Shown here: piece by piece, positions 38,140-49,363 of the stretch
Layout: each line of letters begins with the position of its first letter
How positions within the stretch are numbered: position 1 is the stretch's first letter
Assembly (NCBI GenBank): GCA_022402445.1
Contig: JAKRSF010000013.1
Location: forward strand, 1-64,000
DNA: 64,000 nucleotides
Direction of reading: 5' to 3'
From: Cyanobacteriota bacterium
GTDB taxonomy: Bacteria > Cyanobacteriota > Cyanobacteriia > CACIAM-69d
Notes under the pieces: model-generated
What the model was told of the DNA's origin: nothing
Seen by the model: only the letters and a program-made list of their open reading frames with translations
Databases searched by the model: none
Program-made: the position numbers and the translations under genes

Positions 38140-39402
38140 TTGGATAGTTTGACGTGGGAGCCGAGGCCGCCTGCACCGTCGTCCCTGGGCGATCGCGAGG
38201 TGCCGCTGGAGGGGTCGCATCTGGCGGGGAAGCGCATTGCCCTGTTGGTGTCGGGCAGTATTGCGGCCTACCGTGCGCCGGATGTGGCGCGGGCGCTGAG
38301 GCGGCAGGGGGCAACGGTGGTGGCCTTTGCGTCGTCGGAGGCCCTGCGCTATGTCAGCGAGGAAACGTTGGCCTGGGCGACGGACGGGCCGGTGGTGACG
38401 CGCCTAACGGCGGCGGCGGAACATTTGAGTGATCGCGCCCCGTTTGCGGCCTATCTCCTGGCTCCTGCGACCTATAACACCATTAATAAGTTCCGCCACG
38501 GGATCGCCGATGGGGTGCTGACGGCGACCCTGGCTTCGGCCTTGGGAAAATTGGAGCGGGGCCTGACGGCCATTGCGATCGCGCCGACGATGCACGGCAG
38601 TTTGCATAATCAAATTTTTACGGAATCGATCAAAACGTTACAAAGCTGGGGGGTTTCTGTGATTGCGCCCCGACCGGGCTATGGCAAACATAATCTACCG
38701 GACCCGATCGCGATCGCGGCGGCGGTGTGTCGGCTAACGAGCGTTTCGCCGCTGCGGGATGTGCCGATTCTGGTGACGGGGGGGCCAACGCCGGTGGCGA
38801 TCGATGGGATCCGGCGGCTGACCAATCGGTTCACGGGGCAGTTGGGAATCGCGATCGCGGCGGATTTATATCGGCGCGGGGCGGCGGTGACCCTGGTCCA
38901 TGGGCGATCGCCGGTGACGCCGCCGGATTGGCTGCCCCACCACATCGCGGAAACCTATGATGACTACCGCGATCGCGTCCTGGGGATTCTGGGCGATCGG
39001 CCCCACCGGTTCGGCATTTTTTCCGCCGCCGTGGCCGACTACCGCCCCGCCACGGTCCACCCCGGCAAGCTCCCCAGTGGCCGCGAATCCTGGACCCTGG
39101 ACCTGATCCCAACGGAGAAGGTGATTGATCTCGTCGGCGATCGTTTTCCTCAAGTGGACCGCCTCACGTTCAAATTCCAGGCGGGGATCGATCACGGGGG
39201 GTTGATGGCCATTGCCCGCGATCGCCTCGCGCGGGGCCACCGGGCCGTCGTCGCCAACCGGGCCGAGGAGGTCGGTCCCAACGGAGAACAAGTCGCCTAT
39301 CTCGTGACGCCAGACCAGCCGCCGCGCCAAGCCATCGGCAAACCCGCGATCGCCCAACTGATCAGCGACCACCTCGAAACCCTAGCCCACCTCCGCGATT
39401 AG
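38140..39402 (+). CDS. CoaBC-like (Dfp) flavoprotein with altered active-site motifs
   Basis: A 420-residue protein with the two-part architecture of CoaBC: an N-terminal HFCD flavoprotein domain (about 25-190; LVSGSIAAYRAPDVARALRR, APATYNTINKFRHGIAD) and a C-terminal ligase-like domain (about 200-415; TGGPTPVAIDGIRRLTNR, FSAAVADYRP). The decarboxylase PxMNxxMW motif reads PTMHGSLHN, and several ligase motifs differ. It may be a paralogue with another role; the canonical coaBC might lie elsewhere. The TTG at 38140 follows GCGAGG at 7 nt and is preferred over the TTG at 38125. Its start is only 20 bp from the divergent start at 38119. Confidence 0.82.
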   Translation: MDSLTWEPRPPAPSSLGDREVPLEGSHLAGKRIALLVSGSIAAYRAPDVARALRRQGATVVAFASSEALRYVSEETLAWATDGPVVTRLTAAAEHLSDRAPFAAYLLAPATYNTINKFRHGIADGVLTATLASALGKLERGLTAIAIAPTMHGSLHNQIFTESIKTLQSWGVSVIAPRPGYGKHNLPDPIAIAAAVCRLTSVSPLRDVPILVTGGPTPVAIDGIRRLTNRFTGQLGIAIAADLYRRGAAVTLVHGRSPVTPPDWLPHHIAETYDDYRDRVLGILGDRPHRFGIFSAAVADYRPATVHPGKLPSGRESWTLDLIPTEKVIDLVGDRFPQVDRLTFKFQAGIDHGGLMAIARDRLARGHRAVVANRAEEVGPNGEQVAYLVTPDQPPRQAIGKPAIAQLISDHLETLAHLRD

Positions 39403-40296
39403 TTCATCGAGGGAGGTTTGCATGGCCGATCGCACCCGTTCGTAGCAGTCCTGCACATAGGCGCGATCGCTCGCCGCCGCCCGCCCCGTCCGCTCGAACG
39501 CGATCGCCGGACCCACGCGCGTATGGATCTGGGTCGGGAACGGAATATTCGGCAGCGGCCCAAAGGCCAACCCCCAGGGCAAGCCCAGATAGATCGGCAG
39601 CACCACCGGATCAATCCCCAGGGGCCAATCCAGCTTGTTTTCCTTCAAAAACGCCTTCACCGGCCCATAGAGTTCCGCCAGCACAATCAAGCTATCGTGG
39701 GCACCCCAGGACACCACCGGAATAATCGGCACTCCCTGATGCAGGGCCAATTTAATAAACCCCGTCCGCCCCGCAAACTCGATGCGATCGCGCTGGGCAT
39801 GGGGCCGAAACACATCCTGCGGCCCGCCGGGATAGACCAGCACCCCCGCCCCCGCCTTCAGGGCCGCCATGGCCGGACGCGGATGGGCGCGCAGCCCCCC
39901 CACCTGCACCGCAATGCGCGCCATATAGGGGTAATAGCGCCAGACATAATCGTGCATCAGGCCATACATGGGCCGCTGCGCCCCCTGGCGACGCACCCAG
40001 TCATAGATCGTGGCGATCATATCCGGCGCGGCCAACCCGCCATTGTGGGAGCCCACCGCCAAAAATGGCCCCGTCTTCGGCACATGCTCCCAGCCGGAGG
40101 TCTGCACCCGGAAGTAGGTGTCATACAGCCAGCCCCAGATGGGCATACAGCGCTCAATCAGGTCCGGGTTGCGCTGGTCGAGCCCCCAGCCGTCGTAGGG
40201 ACCGGTGATGGTTTGGGCGATCGCGCCCCAGGATTCCGTCAAGGGGGGCAAATTCCCCAGGTTTGGCAGACTCGGAAAGGATTTAAAGGCAGCCAT
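39382..40296 (-). CDS. Phospholipid/glycerol acyltransferase-like protein
   Basis: A 304-residue protein with an acyltransferase (PlsC/LPLAT) fold related to the MGAT/DGAT-like group. The expected His-containing block is GSHNGGLAAPD and the second block LVYPGGPQDVFRP; LKENKLDWPLGIDP follows. It has no strong signal peptide. Its lipid substrate is not known; wax-ester, diacylglycerol or lysophospholipid acylation are all possible. The ATG at 40296 (MAAFKSFPSL) is preferred over a TTG 16 codons earlier. Its 3' end overlaps the convergent CoaBC-like gene by 21 bp. Confidence 0.85.
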   Translation of the reverse strand: MAAFKSFPSLPNLGNLPPLTESWGAIAQTITGPYDGWGLDQRNPDLIERCMPIWGWLYDTYFRVQTSGWEHVPKTGPFLAVGSHNGGLAAPDMIATIYDWVRRQGAQRPMYGLMHDYVWRYYPYMARIAVQVGGLRAHPRPAMAALKAGAGVLVYPGGPQDVFRPHAQRDRIEFAGRTGFIKLALHQGVPIIPVVSWGAHDSLIVLAELYGPVKAFLKENKLDWPLGIDPVVLPIYLGLPWGLAFGPLPNIPFPTQIHTRVGPAIAFERTGRAAASDRAYVQDCYERVRSAMQTSLDELIAEVG

Positions 40297-40351
40297 GGGG
40301 GGAATGGGCGATGAAACGGGATGGGACGGCGCGAGGTCGAGCAAATTCGGC

Positions 40352-40909
40352 TCAAAAGCGCAGGTAGTACATCAATGTAGCAGTTTGCTCCCCGGAGAGC
40401 CGCAGCCGCCGTTGCAGGTCCGCCAAACTCCGAAATGGCCCCCGGGCGGTGCGTTCCGCGACGATCGCCTCGGCCAACTCCGACGCGATCGCGGGGATCT
40501 GGGCCAGGGTCATCGCCAAGGTCTCTAGGGGCGCATCATTGGCATCCACCGGCTGGATCGTCGCGCTGCTGTGGGGATCGTAGTAGTAAAACCGCAGGAG
40601 GGCCGCGATCAGCTCTAGGCGCGCCACGGGCATCCCCAGGGCCACCGCCACATCGTCGAGGCCATGGAACTGGACGCCGCCAGCGGTCAGCTTCGCGAGC
40701 AAATTGGCCTGGTGGATCGACAGGCCGGGAAGCCGTAGCCAGTCGTCCGCGCTGGCCCGGTTGGCATCGATCGCCACCCCCAGCTCCACCGCCGCCGCCA
40801 CATCGATCGCATCCCGCAGCCTAGCAAAGGGATCCCGCCGCAGGCGATCGCGGGCCGCCCGCAGGGCCGGATCGAAGGTTCCTGGTCCCCGTTTCAACCA
40901 ATTCAGCAT
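40352..40909 (-). CDS. Helix-hairpin-helix (ComEA-like) DNA-binding protein
   Basis: A 185-residue protein with two ComEA-type helix-hairpin-helix regions: VAIDANRASADDWLRLPGLS at about 45-65, and PVDANDAPLETLAMTLAQIP with FRSLADLQRRL at about 118-170. These motifs usually bind DNA non-specifically. There is no signal peptide or membrane anchor, so it is probably cytosolic and not a competence receptor. It lies 21 bp after the TM2 gene on the same strand. Confidence 0.8.
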   Translation of the reverse strand: MLNWLKRGPGTFDPALRAARDRLRRDPFARLRDAIDVAAAVELGVAIDANRASADDWLRLPGLSIHQANLLAKLTAGGVQFHGLDDVAVALGMPVARLELIAALLRFYYYDPHSSATIQPVDANDAPLETLAMTLAQIPAIASELAEAIVAERTARGPFRSLADLQRRLRLSGEQTATLMYYLRF

Positions 40910-40929
40910 TGCATTGCCCCCTGGGCTGC

Positions 40930-41337
40930 CTAGGCCAACTGATCCACCAGGGCCGTGCGCTTCTGCTCAAATTCCGCCTCGGAGATCAGCCCCTCCTGGC
41001 GCAGGCGATCGAGTTCCCGCAGGGCCGTGGCGATCGCGCTGACCTGTTCCGGAGCCACCGTCGCCGCCGCCGGAGCCGCCAGGAGCCCATTGAAATTGCG
41101 GTCAAACTCCTGCTGATCCTGGGCCAGATACCACAGGGCCTCGATCGCGCAGGCAATCCGAGGCATCGGCGTCCAGGACAGCAGCAAATACAGCATCCCC
41201 CAGCGGTTTTGCCCCAGATAAAACTTGTGGAACCCCGCGATCGGAGCCGCCACCCCCGCCAACGCCAGGGCCACCGCGATCGCCCGGCGCTTCGGTGCAG
41301 AAGGGGACACCGACTTCCCCACAGAACTTGCAACCAT
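40930..41337 (-). CDS. TM2-domain protein with C-terminal SHOCT motif
   Basis: A 135-residue protein. A TM2 domain with two helices occupies about 20-75 (GVAAPIAGFHKFYLGQNRWG). A short acidic/amphipathic C-terminus carries the SHOCT-like pattern ELDRLRQEGLISEAEFEQKR (about 106-125). Both modules are common in small membrane proteins of unknown role. It is probably the first gene of a pair with the HhH protein. Confidence 0.85.
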   Translation of the reverse strand: MVASSVGKSVSPSAPKRRAIAVALALAGVAAPIAGFHKFYLGQNRWGMLYLLLSWTPMPRIACAIEALWYLAQDQQEFDRNFNGLLAAPAAATVAPEQVSAIATALRELDRLRQEGLISEAEFEQKRTALVDQLA

Positions 41338-41591
41338 CGATCTTCACAACCCCACAAAACCCTAGATTCATCATAGCGATCCGCGCCCCAAACCCCGTTC
41401 CAAAGGCCATGGGGCGGCGGGCGATCGCGCCACAAACCGGTACGGATCTCACCACCAGAAGGAACGCTGCACCGGGCGATCGCGTCCGCTAAGATCATGT
41501 CGGGTGCGGCATTTCGCGGAACCGTAGCCAGCGCGGCTGCAATCCTTCAGGGCCGCCCCTCAGGGAGAACGCCGCAAGCTGCGAGGGAACC

Positions 41592-41909
41592 ATGAGCTTT
41601 TTTGATTCGGAAGTCGTCCAACAGGAAGCGAAGAGTCTCTTCGGGGACTACCAATCGCTCGTCAACCTGGGCAGCGAGTACGGCAAATTCGATCGCGAGG
41701 GCAAGCGCATCTACATCGAACAGATGGAAGCGGTCATGGATCGCTATCGCATCTTCATGAAACGCTTCGAGCTCTCCGACGATTTCTCAGCAAAGATGAC
41801 GGTCGAACAACTCAAAACTCACCTGGGGCAATTTGGTATGACCCCCCAACAGATGTTCGACCAGATGCACCTCACCCTTGAACGGATGAAGGCGGAAATT
41901 GACTCCTAA
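41592..41909 (+). CDS. DUF1825 family protein
   Basis: A 105-residue alpha-helical protein conserved in cyanobacteria (DUF1825), with the typical start MSFFDSEVVQQEAKSLFGDY and helix VEQLKTHLGQFGMTPQQM. A GAGG stands 6 nt before the ATG. The function is unknown. Its end is 29 bp before the tsaB start, so the two are probably co-transcribed. Confidence 0.9.
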   Translation: MSFFDSEVVQQEAKSLFGDYQSLVNLGSEYGKFDREGKRIYIEQMEAVMDRYRIFMKRFELSDDFSAKMTVEQLKTHLGQFGMTPQQMFDQMHLTLERMKAEIDS

Positions 41910-41937
41910 CCAAGCTTTTTCTCAATCCAGTGCGTCG

Positions 41938-42603
41938 ATGCAACCGGCCCCCGTGGTCGGTCTGGCCATCCACACCACCGGCCCCCAGTTGGGCTTGGCG
42001 GCCCGCTGGCCCGATGGCACCACCACCGATCAAGTCTGGGATCTGGGCCATCAGCTTTCGACGGATTTCCATGACTATCTCCAGGGGTTCATGGGCGATC
42101 GCCCCTGGACGATCCTGGACTACCTGGCGGTGGCGACGGGGCCGGGGGGGTTTACGGGCACGCGCATCGGCGTGGTGGCGGCCCGGACCTTGGCCCAACA
42201 GCTACGAGTGCCCCTGTTTGGGGTGTCGTCGTTGGCGGCGGCGGCCTGGACCTACCGCGATCGCGCGATCGACAACGGCCTAGCGCTGCAAATGCCCGCC
42301 CGCCGGGGGGAATACCATGTGGCGTTCTACCAGGTGTCGGCGACCCAAACGCCCCTGCCGATCCTCAATGATTGCGTGATGGCCCTGGAGGACTGGAAAC
42401 TCTGGCTCGAAGCGCGCGATCGCCCCCATGGCCTGGTGGAGGTGGGGGATCAGTTGGGTAAAGATGCCCGATCGGTGCTGGAGCTGGCGGAGCAGGTGTG
42501 GGGCCAGGGCGATCGCCGCTCCTGGGAAGCCACCTTGCCCTACTACGGCCAACACCCGGTGGACTCGCCCCAGAGCCGCCCCCCCGCGATCGAGCCCCCC
42601 TAG
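41938..42603 (+). CDS. tsaB: tRNA threonylcarbamoyladenosine synthesis protein TsaB
   Basis: A 221-residue TsaB, the inactive ASKHA-fold partner of TsaD in making t6A37 on ANN-decoding tRNAs. The N-terminal GLAIHTTGPQLGLAA and the dimer-helix motif ATGPGGFTGTRIGVVAARTL are clear. The ATG at 41938 is preferred; a TTG at 41899 would overlap DUF1825 and add 13 residues. Its stop overlaps the convergent small membrane gene by 4 bp. Confidence 0.92.
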   Translation: MQPAPVVGLAIHTTGPQLGLAARWPDGTTTDQVWDLGHQLSTDFHDYLQGFMGDRPWTILDYLAVATGPGGFTGTRIGVVAARTLAQQLRVPLFGVSSLAAAAWTYRDRAIDNGLALQMPARRGEYHVAFYQVSATQTPLPILNDCVMALEDWKLWLEARDRPHGLVEVGDQLGKDARSVLELAEQVWGQGDRRSWEATLPYYGQHPVDSPQSRPPAIEPP

Positions 42604-42962
42604 GGCAACGGCCGACCCGCCGTCTGGGACAGTTCCCCAAACCACCGGTCGGCCATGCCGTGGGTGCCCTGCCACGCGAGGCCCAAGGCCCAGATGTACA
42701 CAATCATCGCCACCAGGCCCGTGAGCACGGAAAACACACGGACAAAAATCTGGCCGGGGCTCGGCGACGGCGGCGGGACGCGGTTCCCCCTGGTGTCTCC
42801 GGCCCCTGGGGCGGCGGGCGAGGGGAAATCCCCCTCCGATTGATCGCCCGCCACCTCCTGCCAGCGCGGAGCCCAGAGGTGTTTTGACTCTTGCCAATAG
42901 TGAAAAGACGGCATCCGTCCACCGGAGTTGCCACCGGCGCTGAAGTGATCGGTTGCTCCCAT
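42600..42962 (-). CDS. Small membrane protein, unknown function
   Basis: A 120-residue protein with a strong Shine-Dalgarno (GGAGGGG) before the ATG. The N-terminal half is polar with a Trp-rich patch (FHYWQESKHLWAPRWQE), then Pro-rich. One transmembrane helix follows (FVRVFSVLTGLVAMIVYIWALGL is the region, about 73-95), and a short C-terminal tail. No family was recognised. The ribosome site and the membrane helix favour a real gene. Confidence 0.65.
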   Translation of the reverse strand: MGATDHFSAGGNSGGRMPSFHYWQESKHLWAPRWQEVAGDQSEGDFPSPAAPGAGDTRGNRVPPPSPSPGQIFVRVFSVLTGLVAMIVYIWALGLAWQGTHGMADRWFGELSQTAGRPLP

Positions 42963-43135
42963 GGTTCCCCTCCGATGGGGCGCGGACGCAGCGGGGGGTG
43001 CATACCCTCGGCACTCCCACCGGTAGTATGGCGCGCGGGGATGGGGCGATCGCGATCGCGCAATGAAATTTCAACCCCCCCCATGTGGTTCGCCCGCCCG
43101 CCGAAACATTGGTTAGGACTTGGGGAGCCTTCCCC

Positions 43136-43966
43136 CTAGCCAGCATCCGGGGACGGTGCCCGCCGCCGCAGGGCATCCGCTAGGCGGGCGTGGGCCAATT
43201 GCAGATAGGTCGGATCCGCCTCGATGCCAATGAACCGGCGATCGCCCCCCAAGGCCGCCACCCCCGTCGTGCCGCTGCCCAAAAATGGATCGAGCACCAC
43301 ATCCCCCGGCCTCGTACTGGCGGCGATGACGCGATCGAGCAAATCCAGCGGCTTCTGGGTTGGGTGCTTGCCATGGGCCTTTTCCGACGCCGACGGGGTG
43401 GGGATCGCCCACACGCTCCGCATCTGGCGGCCCGGCAGTTTCAACTGATCCCGGTGAAAATCGCCATTTTTCATCGCCTCATAGTTAAAGACGTGTTTGT
43501 GGCGATTATTCGACGACTTGCGCGCCCACAGGAGGGTTTCGTGGCTCGCCGTAAAAAATCGGCAGGACAGGTTGGGGCTGGCGTTGGGCTTATACCAGCA
43601 AATGTCATTGAGCAGGCGAAACTCCAGCAATTGCAACACGTAGCCGCAGGCATAGATATTGTGGTAGGTGCCGGAAATCCAAAGGGTGCCCTGGGGTTTG
43701 AGGACGCGCTTGCAGGCTTTGATCCAATCCATGTGGAAGGCAAAGTCCCGCTCGATGCCATCGCTACGATCCCAGGATCCTTTGTTGACGCTCACCGCTT
43801 TGCCCCCCTGGCAGGTGAACCCGTCGTTGGACAGGTTGTAGGGGGGATCGGCAAAGATTACGTCAATGCTCGATTCCGGTAGGCGGGGCAGGATGTCGAG
43901 GCAGTTGCCGCCGTAGAGGGTACAGCGATCGCTCAGTTGAATGCGCATGGATCCGAGGGCGCTCAT
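43136..43966 (-). CDS. DpnA-like DNA amino-methyltransferase, apparently solitary
   Basis: A 276-residue beta-class methyltransferase. The catalytic motif ADPPYNLSNDGF comes first and the SAM-binding motif FLGSGTTGVAAL last. The order and the blocks QGGKAVSVNKGSWDR and GKHPTQKPLDLL resemble DpnA (M2.DpnII), which makes N6-methyladenine in GATC. The target here is inferred from that resemblance only. No restriction endonuclease or specificity subunit is adjacent, so it is probably an orphan enzyme for genome maintenance or regulation. Confidence 0.9.
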   Translation of the reverse strand: MSALGSMRIQLSDRCTLYGGNCLDILPRLPESSIDVIFADPPYNLSNDGFTCQGGKAVSVNKGSWDRSDGIERDFAFHMDWIKACKRVLKPQGTLWISGTYHNIYACGYVLQLLEFRLLNDICWYKPNASPNLSCRFFTASHETLLWARKSSNNRHKHVFNYEAMKNGDFHRDQLKLPGRQMRSVWAIPTPSASEKAHGKHPTQKPLDLLDRVIAASTRPGDVVLDPFLGSGTTGVAALGGDRRFIGIEADPTYLQLAHARLADALRRRAPSPDAG

Positions 43967-44125
43967 ACAAGCCTCCGATCACAACAGGGCGCGCCCCAAA
44001 GGGGTGGCCTTGGGGATGCCCTGGGGCGATCGCGATGGGGGACCAAAACGTCGCCAAGCTCGCTGTGGGTGAGGTGGAGATGGTCGAGATTGTTGTTGAC
44101 TCTAGCAGCCCTGACCCGTTCACGG

Positions 44126-45901
44126 CTAGGGCTCGGATGGGGCGATCGCGGCAGCGGTGCTCGCTTCAGGGTCCGCTTGGGGATCGCCCGTGGGGTCTGC
44201 GTCCGGATTGGCTTGGCCGGAGTCTTGGCCAGGGTTGACGCGCCGTTGGAGGGGGATAGCAAATTCAAATTCCGTGCCCTCGCCCGGTTGTGAGCGACAG
44301 TCGATGCGGCCGCCGTGATCTTCCACGATGGTTTTCCAAACGATCGCGAGGCCCATGCCGGTGCCTTGGCCCGAGGCTTTGGTGGTGAAGAAGCTGTCGA
44401 AAATGCGCGATCGCACGGCCTCGTCCATCCCCGGACCACTGTCGCGGACGCGGGCGATCGCCCATTGGCCATCGTCAGAAAGGCGGGTGCTGAGGGTGAT
44501 GGTGCGCGCTGGGGGTGGGGGTTGGGGAAGGCGCGGTTTTGAGGTCAGGGGTTTGGGGCCGTCATTTGCGGGGGTGTCCCGTTCATTGAGCGCTTCGATC
44601 GCATTGGCCACCAGGTTCACAAAGGCGCGATCGATGGCTCCGGGCAAACAGACCACCGGCGGCAGGGGGCCGTAGTCCCGCACCAGGGTGATGGGGGGGT
44701 AGCCATTGTTGCCCCGGCAGCGGTGGCCGAGGACGACCAGGGCATTTTCCGCCAGTTGCTCTAGGGGGATGCTCTGCCAGCGATCGCCACCCCCGTGGAC
44801 CTGTCCCTTGAGGGCGGCGACCAAATCGCAGATGCGATCGGCGTTGCTGGCCATGGATCCGAGCAGCTTGCGGGCATCCTCAACCACGAAGGGCAGATCG
44901 AGATCCTCGAGGGTTTCCGCCAGGTGGGGCGGCGGTTCCGGCAGGGCGGTGCCATAGTCCGCTAGGGCCGCCACGAGGGTTTCGAGGTACTCGTGCAGGT
45001 GGCCGACGCTGTTGCGCAGGAAGGCGAGGGGGTTATTGATTTCGTGGGCGATGCCGGCGAGCATTTGCCCCAGCATGGCTAGCTTTTCCGTCTGCATTTG
45101 CCGCTGGGTTTGGGCCTGGGTGAGGGCGTCCATGGCGGCATTGAGTTCGACGGCCCGCTCCTCGAGGGCTTGGCGCGATCGCCGGAGTTCTTGCTCGACG
45201 CGATCGCGATCGCGCACCTCCATCAGCAGCCGCACGGAATCGGCGACGGAACCGACAAAATTTTCCTCATCCAGGGTCCAGTGGCGCGGCCCGCCCAAAT
45301 GTTCGCAGCACAGGACGCCCACCATGCGATCGCGCTGCCATAGGGGCGCATCGAGCATCGCACCAATGTTGAGGGGCCGCAGATAGCCGTCGGTAAATTC
45401 CCTCGTGCGCAGATCCCGCTGGGCGTCGTGGGCCGCGATCGTCCGCGCCTCCAACAGGGCATTGAAATAGCTGGGGTAATCCTGCGCCAAAAGCTGAAGG
45501 CCGCTGCTATGCTGCCCGGATGCGTGGCAATACAAACTCGCGCAGGTGATGCCGCTGCGATCGTCGTCATAGAACCAAATGCTGGCCCGCCCCACCGCCA
45601 GCCCATCCGCCAGCACCGCCACGATATAGGCCAACGACTCATCAAAGGTGATGCCCTGGCCCGACTGGTGGTGCATCAAGGCCCGCAGGGATTCATTGTG
45701 CCGCCGCAGCCGGGACTGCAAATCCGCCACCGCCTGCCATTGGGGAAGCAGGGGCTGGGCAATATTCGATCTCCTCGCCTCCGACATGGCTTGGTCCAAC
45801 TCCGTAAAGGGCAACCCTAGACTGCAACGACTAACCCCTCGGGCCACACCGGCACCAATGCCGATGGGCGATCGCGGGCGGGGTGAACGGTTCCCCTCCA
45901 T
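44126..45901 (-). CDS. GAF-domain sensor histidine kinase
   Basis: A 591-residue soluble kinase. A GAF domain (about 85-235) is followed by a coiled coil and the HisKA box [20 protein letters not shown] (His near 300). An HATPase_c domain follows ([47 protein letters not shown]). A Pro-rich insertion lies before the ATP lid (about 460-480), and the C-terminal tail is Ala/Pro/Asp-rich and probably disordered. The first 38 residues are of unusual composition; [11 protein letters not shown] at residue 39 may be the real start. No receiver domain or partner regulator is adjacent. Confidence 0.92.
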   Translation of the reverse strand: MEGNRSPRPRSPIGIGAGVARGVSRCSLGLPFTELDQAMSEARRSNIAQPLLPQWQAVADLQSRLRRHNESLRALMHHQSGQGITFDESLAYIVAVLADGLAVGRASIWFYDDDRSGITCASLYCHASGQHSSGLQLLAQDYPSYFNALLEARTIAAHDAQRDLRTREFTDGYLRPLNIGAMLDAPLWQRDRMVGVLCCEHLGGPRHWTLDEENFVGSVADSVRLLMEVRDRDRVEQELRRSRQALEERAVELNAAMDALTQAQTQRQMQTEKLAMLGQMLAGIAHEINNPLAFLRNSVGHLHEYLETLVAALADYGTALPEPPPHLAETLEDLDLPFVVEDARKLLGSMASNADRICDLVAALKGQVHGGGDRWQSIPLEQLAENALVVLGHRCRGNNGYPPITLVRDYGPLPPVVCLPGAIDRAFVNLVANAIEALNERDTPANDGPKPLTSKPRLPQPPPPARTITLSTRLSDDGQWAIARVRDSGPGMDEAVRSRIFDSFFTTKASGQGTGMGLAIVWKTIVEDHGGRIDCRSQPGEGTEFEFAIPLQRRVNPGQDSGQANPDADPTGDPQADPEASTAAAIAPSEP

Positions 45902-46382
45902 TCTTTTCCTGCTTAACCCCGTGGCCCCAGGGTTGACAACTTGCGGTAACGCACCAGCGTTCGGCCCCGCTACGGTTCAACGGCGGCAATCCATCGAGGC
46001 GGAACGTCCCCCACTGAACTGCCGCCCCTTTCCCCCGCACCGCCGCCGCTAGTCCGGTGGCGGGATGCTGTCCCTGAAATGAATTAATGAAGTATGCCCA
46101 GTCTGGCCTGATTCCCACCGATTTCGCAAAGCCCTGGGCGAATCTTTATCAAATCTTCCACTGGATTGGCGATCGCAACACAGCAATTTGCGGCCCGTTT
46201 CCCGGCGGCGTTGCGCCCCATAATCCTCAACCCGATCCCCCCCTAAAAATGAGGGCCACGCGATCGCGCAGCCCCCGCCCCACCATGGGTTGTTTGATGG
46301 ATCAATCTCGATTGAACGGCATGGAACGGATCCGAATCGGGCGCAGTTAAACCTCAACTTCCCCCGACCCGCTCACCCCGCC
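45902..46382. other. Intergenic region without recognised genes
   Basis: About 480 bp between the GAF kinase start and the sqdB stop. Short frames exist on both strands but none has a convincing ribosome site, composition or homologue. It should hold the kinase promoter and the sqdB transcript end. No clear terminator was seen. Confidence 0.45.
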
Positions 46383-47639
<1,257 letters not shown>

Positions 47640-47704
47640 TTAAGAAGATCTTAACGCCCCCATAATTCCCCGTTGATGGGCGTGGCCCCCGCGATCGCGT
47701 GGCC

Positions 47705-49240
47705 CTAGGGACTGGTCACCAGGGTGGTGGGGGTTGCCTCGGCTGCGGTGCCCTGGGGGTTGGCTTTGGTTTCCTCGAACAGGCGGAACAGGCGCTTGGC
47801 CCAGTACTGCACGTCGTATTGGGTGACGGTGCGATACATGGCCCCCATGCGATCGCTCGCCTCCGCCGGATCCATGTCTAGGGCGCGATCGATGGCCTCA
47901 TCCATCTTGTCGATCGAGTAGGGGTTGGTCATCACCGCCTCGGGCAATTCCACCGCCGCCCCCACAAATTCCGACAGCACCAGGACGCCGCCCTTGCCCT
48001 CGCGGGCCACCACATATTCCTTCGCCACCAGGTTCAGGCCGTCCCGCAGGGGGGTGGTCCAGCAGATGTCCGCCAGGTGGTAATAGCTCATCAAATCCGC
48101 CAGGGGAATCGGCTGGGCAAACAGCAGAATCGGCGTCCAGTTCAACCGGGCAAATTTACCGTTGATTTTGCCGACGAGCTGCTCGATCTGATTTTGGGCG
48201 GTTTTGTAAACGCGCATCCCGTCCGCCGCCGGGGCGCAGGCCAGCAAGAGCTGCACCTTGCCGTGGAGTTCCGGGCGACGCTCCAGCAGGCGGCCGTAGC
48301 ATTCCAGCAGTTCCCGGTTGCCTTTCACATAATCCACCCGACCGGCGGACACGATCAGCTTGCGATCGCCCAACTCCTCCCGAATGGTGGCTAGGCGCGT
48401 CTGGGTTTCCGGCTCGTGGAGTTTCGCCACAATCTGCTCGGGGTTGGTGCCCACGGGGAAAGCGTCAATGCGGACGGTGCGATCGCCATGGCGCAGGTGG
48501 GTCACCGCCTCCGGTTCCGCCAGGGCCGTACCCACCGGGGTCATGTGGCTGGTGCTGGCCACATCGGCTTTTTGCAAAATTTCCACCGGGCGCAGACTGC
48601 GGGCCACATTCACAAAATTCTCAGAATAGCGAGGAATGTGGAAACCCACGATATCGCAGCAGAGCAAACTATCCACGATCTGTTCCCGCCAGGGCAGGAT
48701 ATTAAAGATATCCACCGACGGGAAGGGGGTGTGGTGGAAGAAGGCAATGCGGGCGTGGGGCATCCGCTGGCGAATGAAATAGGGGGCCAGCCAGAGGTTG
48801 TAGTCATGGATCCAAATCAGGGCGTCATCGGCGGCCTCATCGCAGGCGGCCTCGGCGAACTGGCGGTTAATTTCCTGGAAGTTGGCCCAATTGGAGGACT
48901 CGTAGGTGAAGTGATAGGGGAACGAGTGGAGGATGGGCCAGAAGGCTTCCTTGGAGGTGATGTGATAAAAATGCTTGACCTGTTCGGCGGTTAGGCCAAT
49001 GCGCCGCACGCTGTAGTTGGCGTTTTCGACCTGGACGCGCTCCTGGAACTGGTTGCGCTGCTTGGCATTGACCTGGGTCCAGGCGATCCAGGTGCCCTGG
49101 CTGGCCCCCGCAAAGAAGCTGCGGAGGGTGGGGACGATGCCGTTGGGGCTTTTCTTTTCCTGGAAGCGCACCTGGCCCTTTTCATCGATGTATTCGTCGT
49201 AGGGCTGGCGGTGGTAGAGGATGACGAGGGAGGATTTCAT
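47705..49240 (-). CDS. ggpS: Glucosylglycerol-phosphate synthase
   Basis: A 511-residue GT20-family enzyme transferring glucose from ADP-glucose to glycerol 3-phosphate, the first step of the compatible solute glucosylglycerol. The N-terminus [20 protein letters not shown] and [15 protein letters not shown] match cyanobacterial GgpS rather than trehalose-phosphate synthases. The GT20 core is intact ([35 protein letters not shown]). The ATG at 49240 follows TTGGAG. It lies 123 bp downstream of a HAD phosphatase gene on the same strand and near divergent gghA, forming a salt-acclimation locus. Confidence 0.93.
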   Translation of the reverse strand: MKSSLVILYHRQPYDEYIDEKGQVRFQEKKSPNGIVPTLRSFFAGASQGTWIAWTQVNAKQRNQFQERVQVENANYSVRRIGLTAEQVKHFYHITSKEAFWPILHSFPYHFTYESSNWANFQEINRQFAEAACDEAADDALIWIHDYNLWLAPYFIRQRMPHARIAFFHHTPFPSVDIFNILPWREQIVDSLLCCDIVGFHIPRYSENFVNVARSLRPVEILQKADVASTSHMTPVGTALAEPEAVTHLRHGDRTVRIDAFPVGTNPEQIVAKLHEPETQTRLATIREELGDRKLIVSAGRVDYVKGNRELLECYGRLLERRPELHGKVQLLLACAPAADGMRVYKTAQNQIEQLVGKINGKFARLNWTPILLFAQPIPLADLMSYYHLADICWTTPLRDGLNLVAKEYVVAREGKGGVLVLSEFVGAAVELPEAVMTNPYSIDKMDEAIDRALDMDPAEASDRMGAMYRTVTQYDVQYWAKRLFRLFEETKANPQGTAAEATPTTLVTSP

Positions 49241-49363
49241 GGGGATTAGCTCCAATAAATTAGAAGGTTGAAAAAGGGAAAAGAGGTGAGTCCCCAAGGG
49301 GGTGGACCCAATAATTGGCGGGGGCGCATCACGGCGGGGCCGGAGGGCGATGGCTCCGGGTCC

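Noticed and set aside
46087-46350. 87-codon plus-strand frame in the sqdB-kinase gap
   Set aside because: No ribosome site, mixed composition and HIP1-derived segments; not convincing as a gene.
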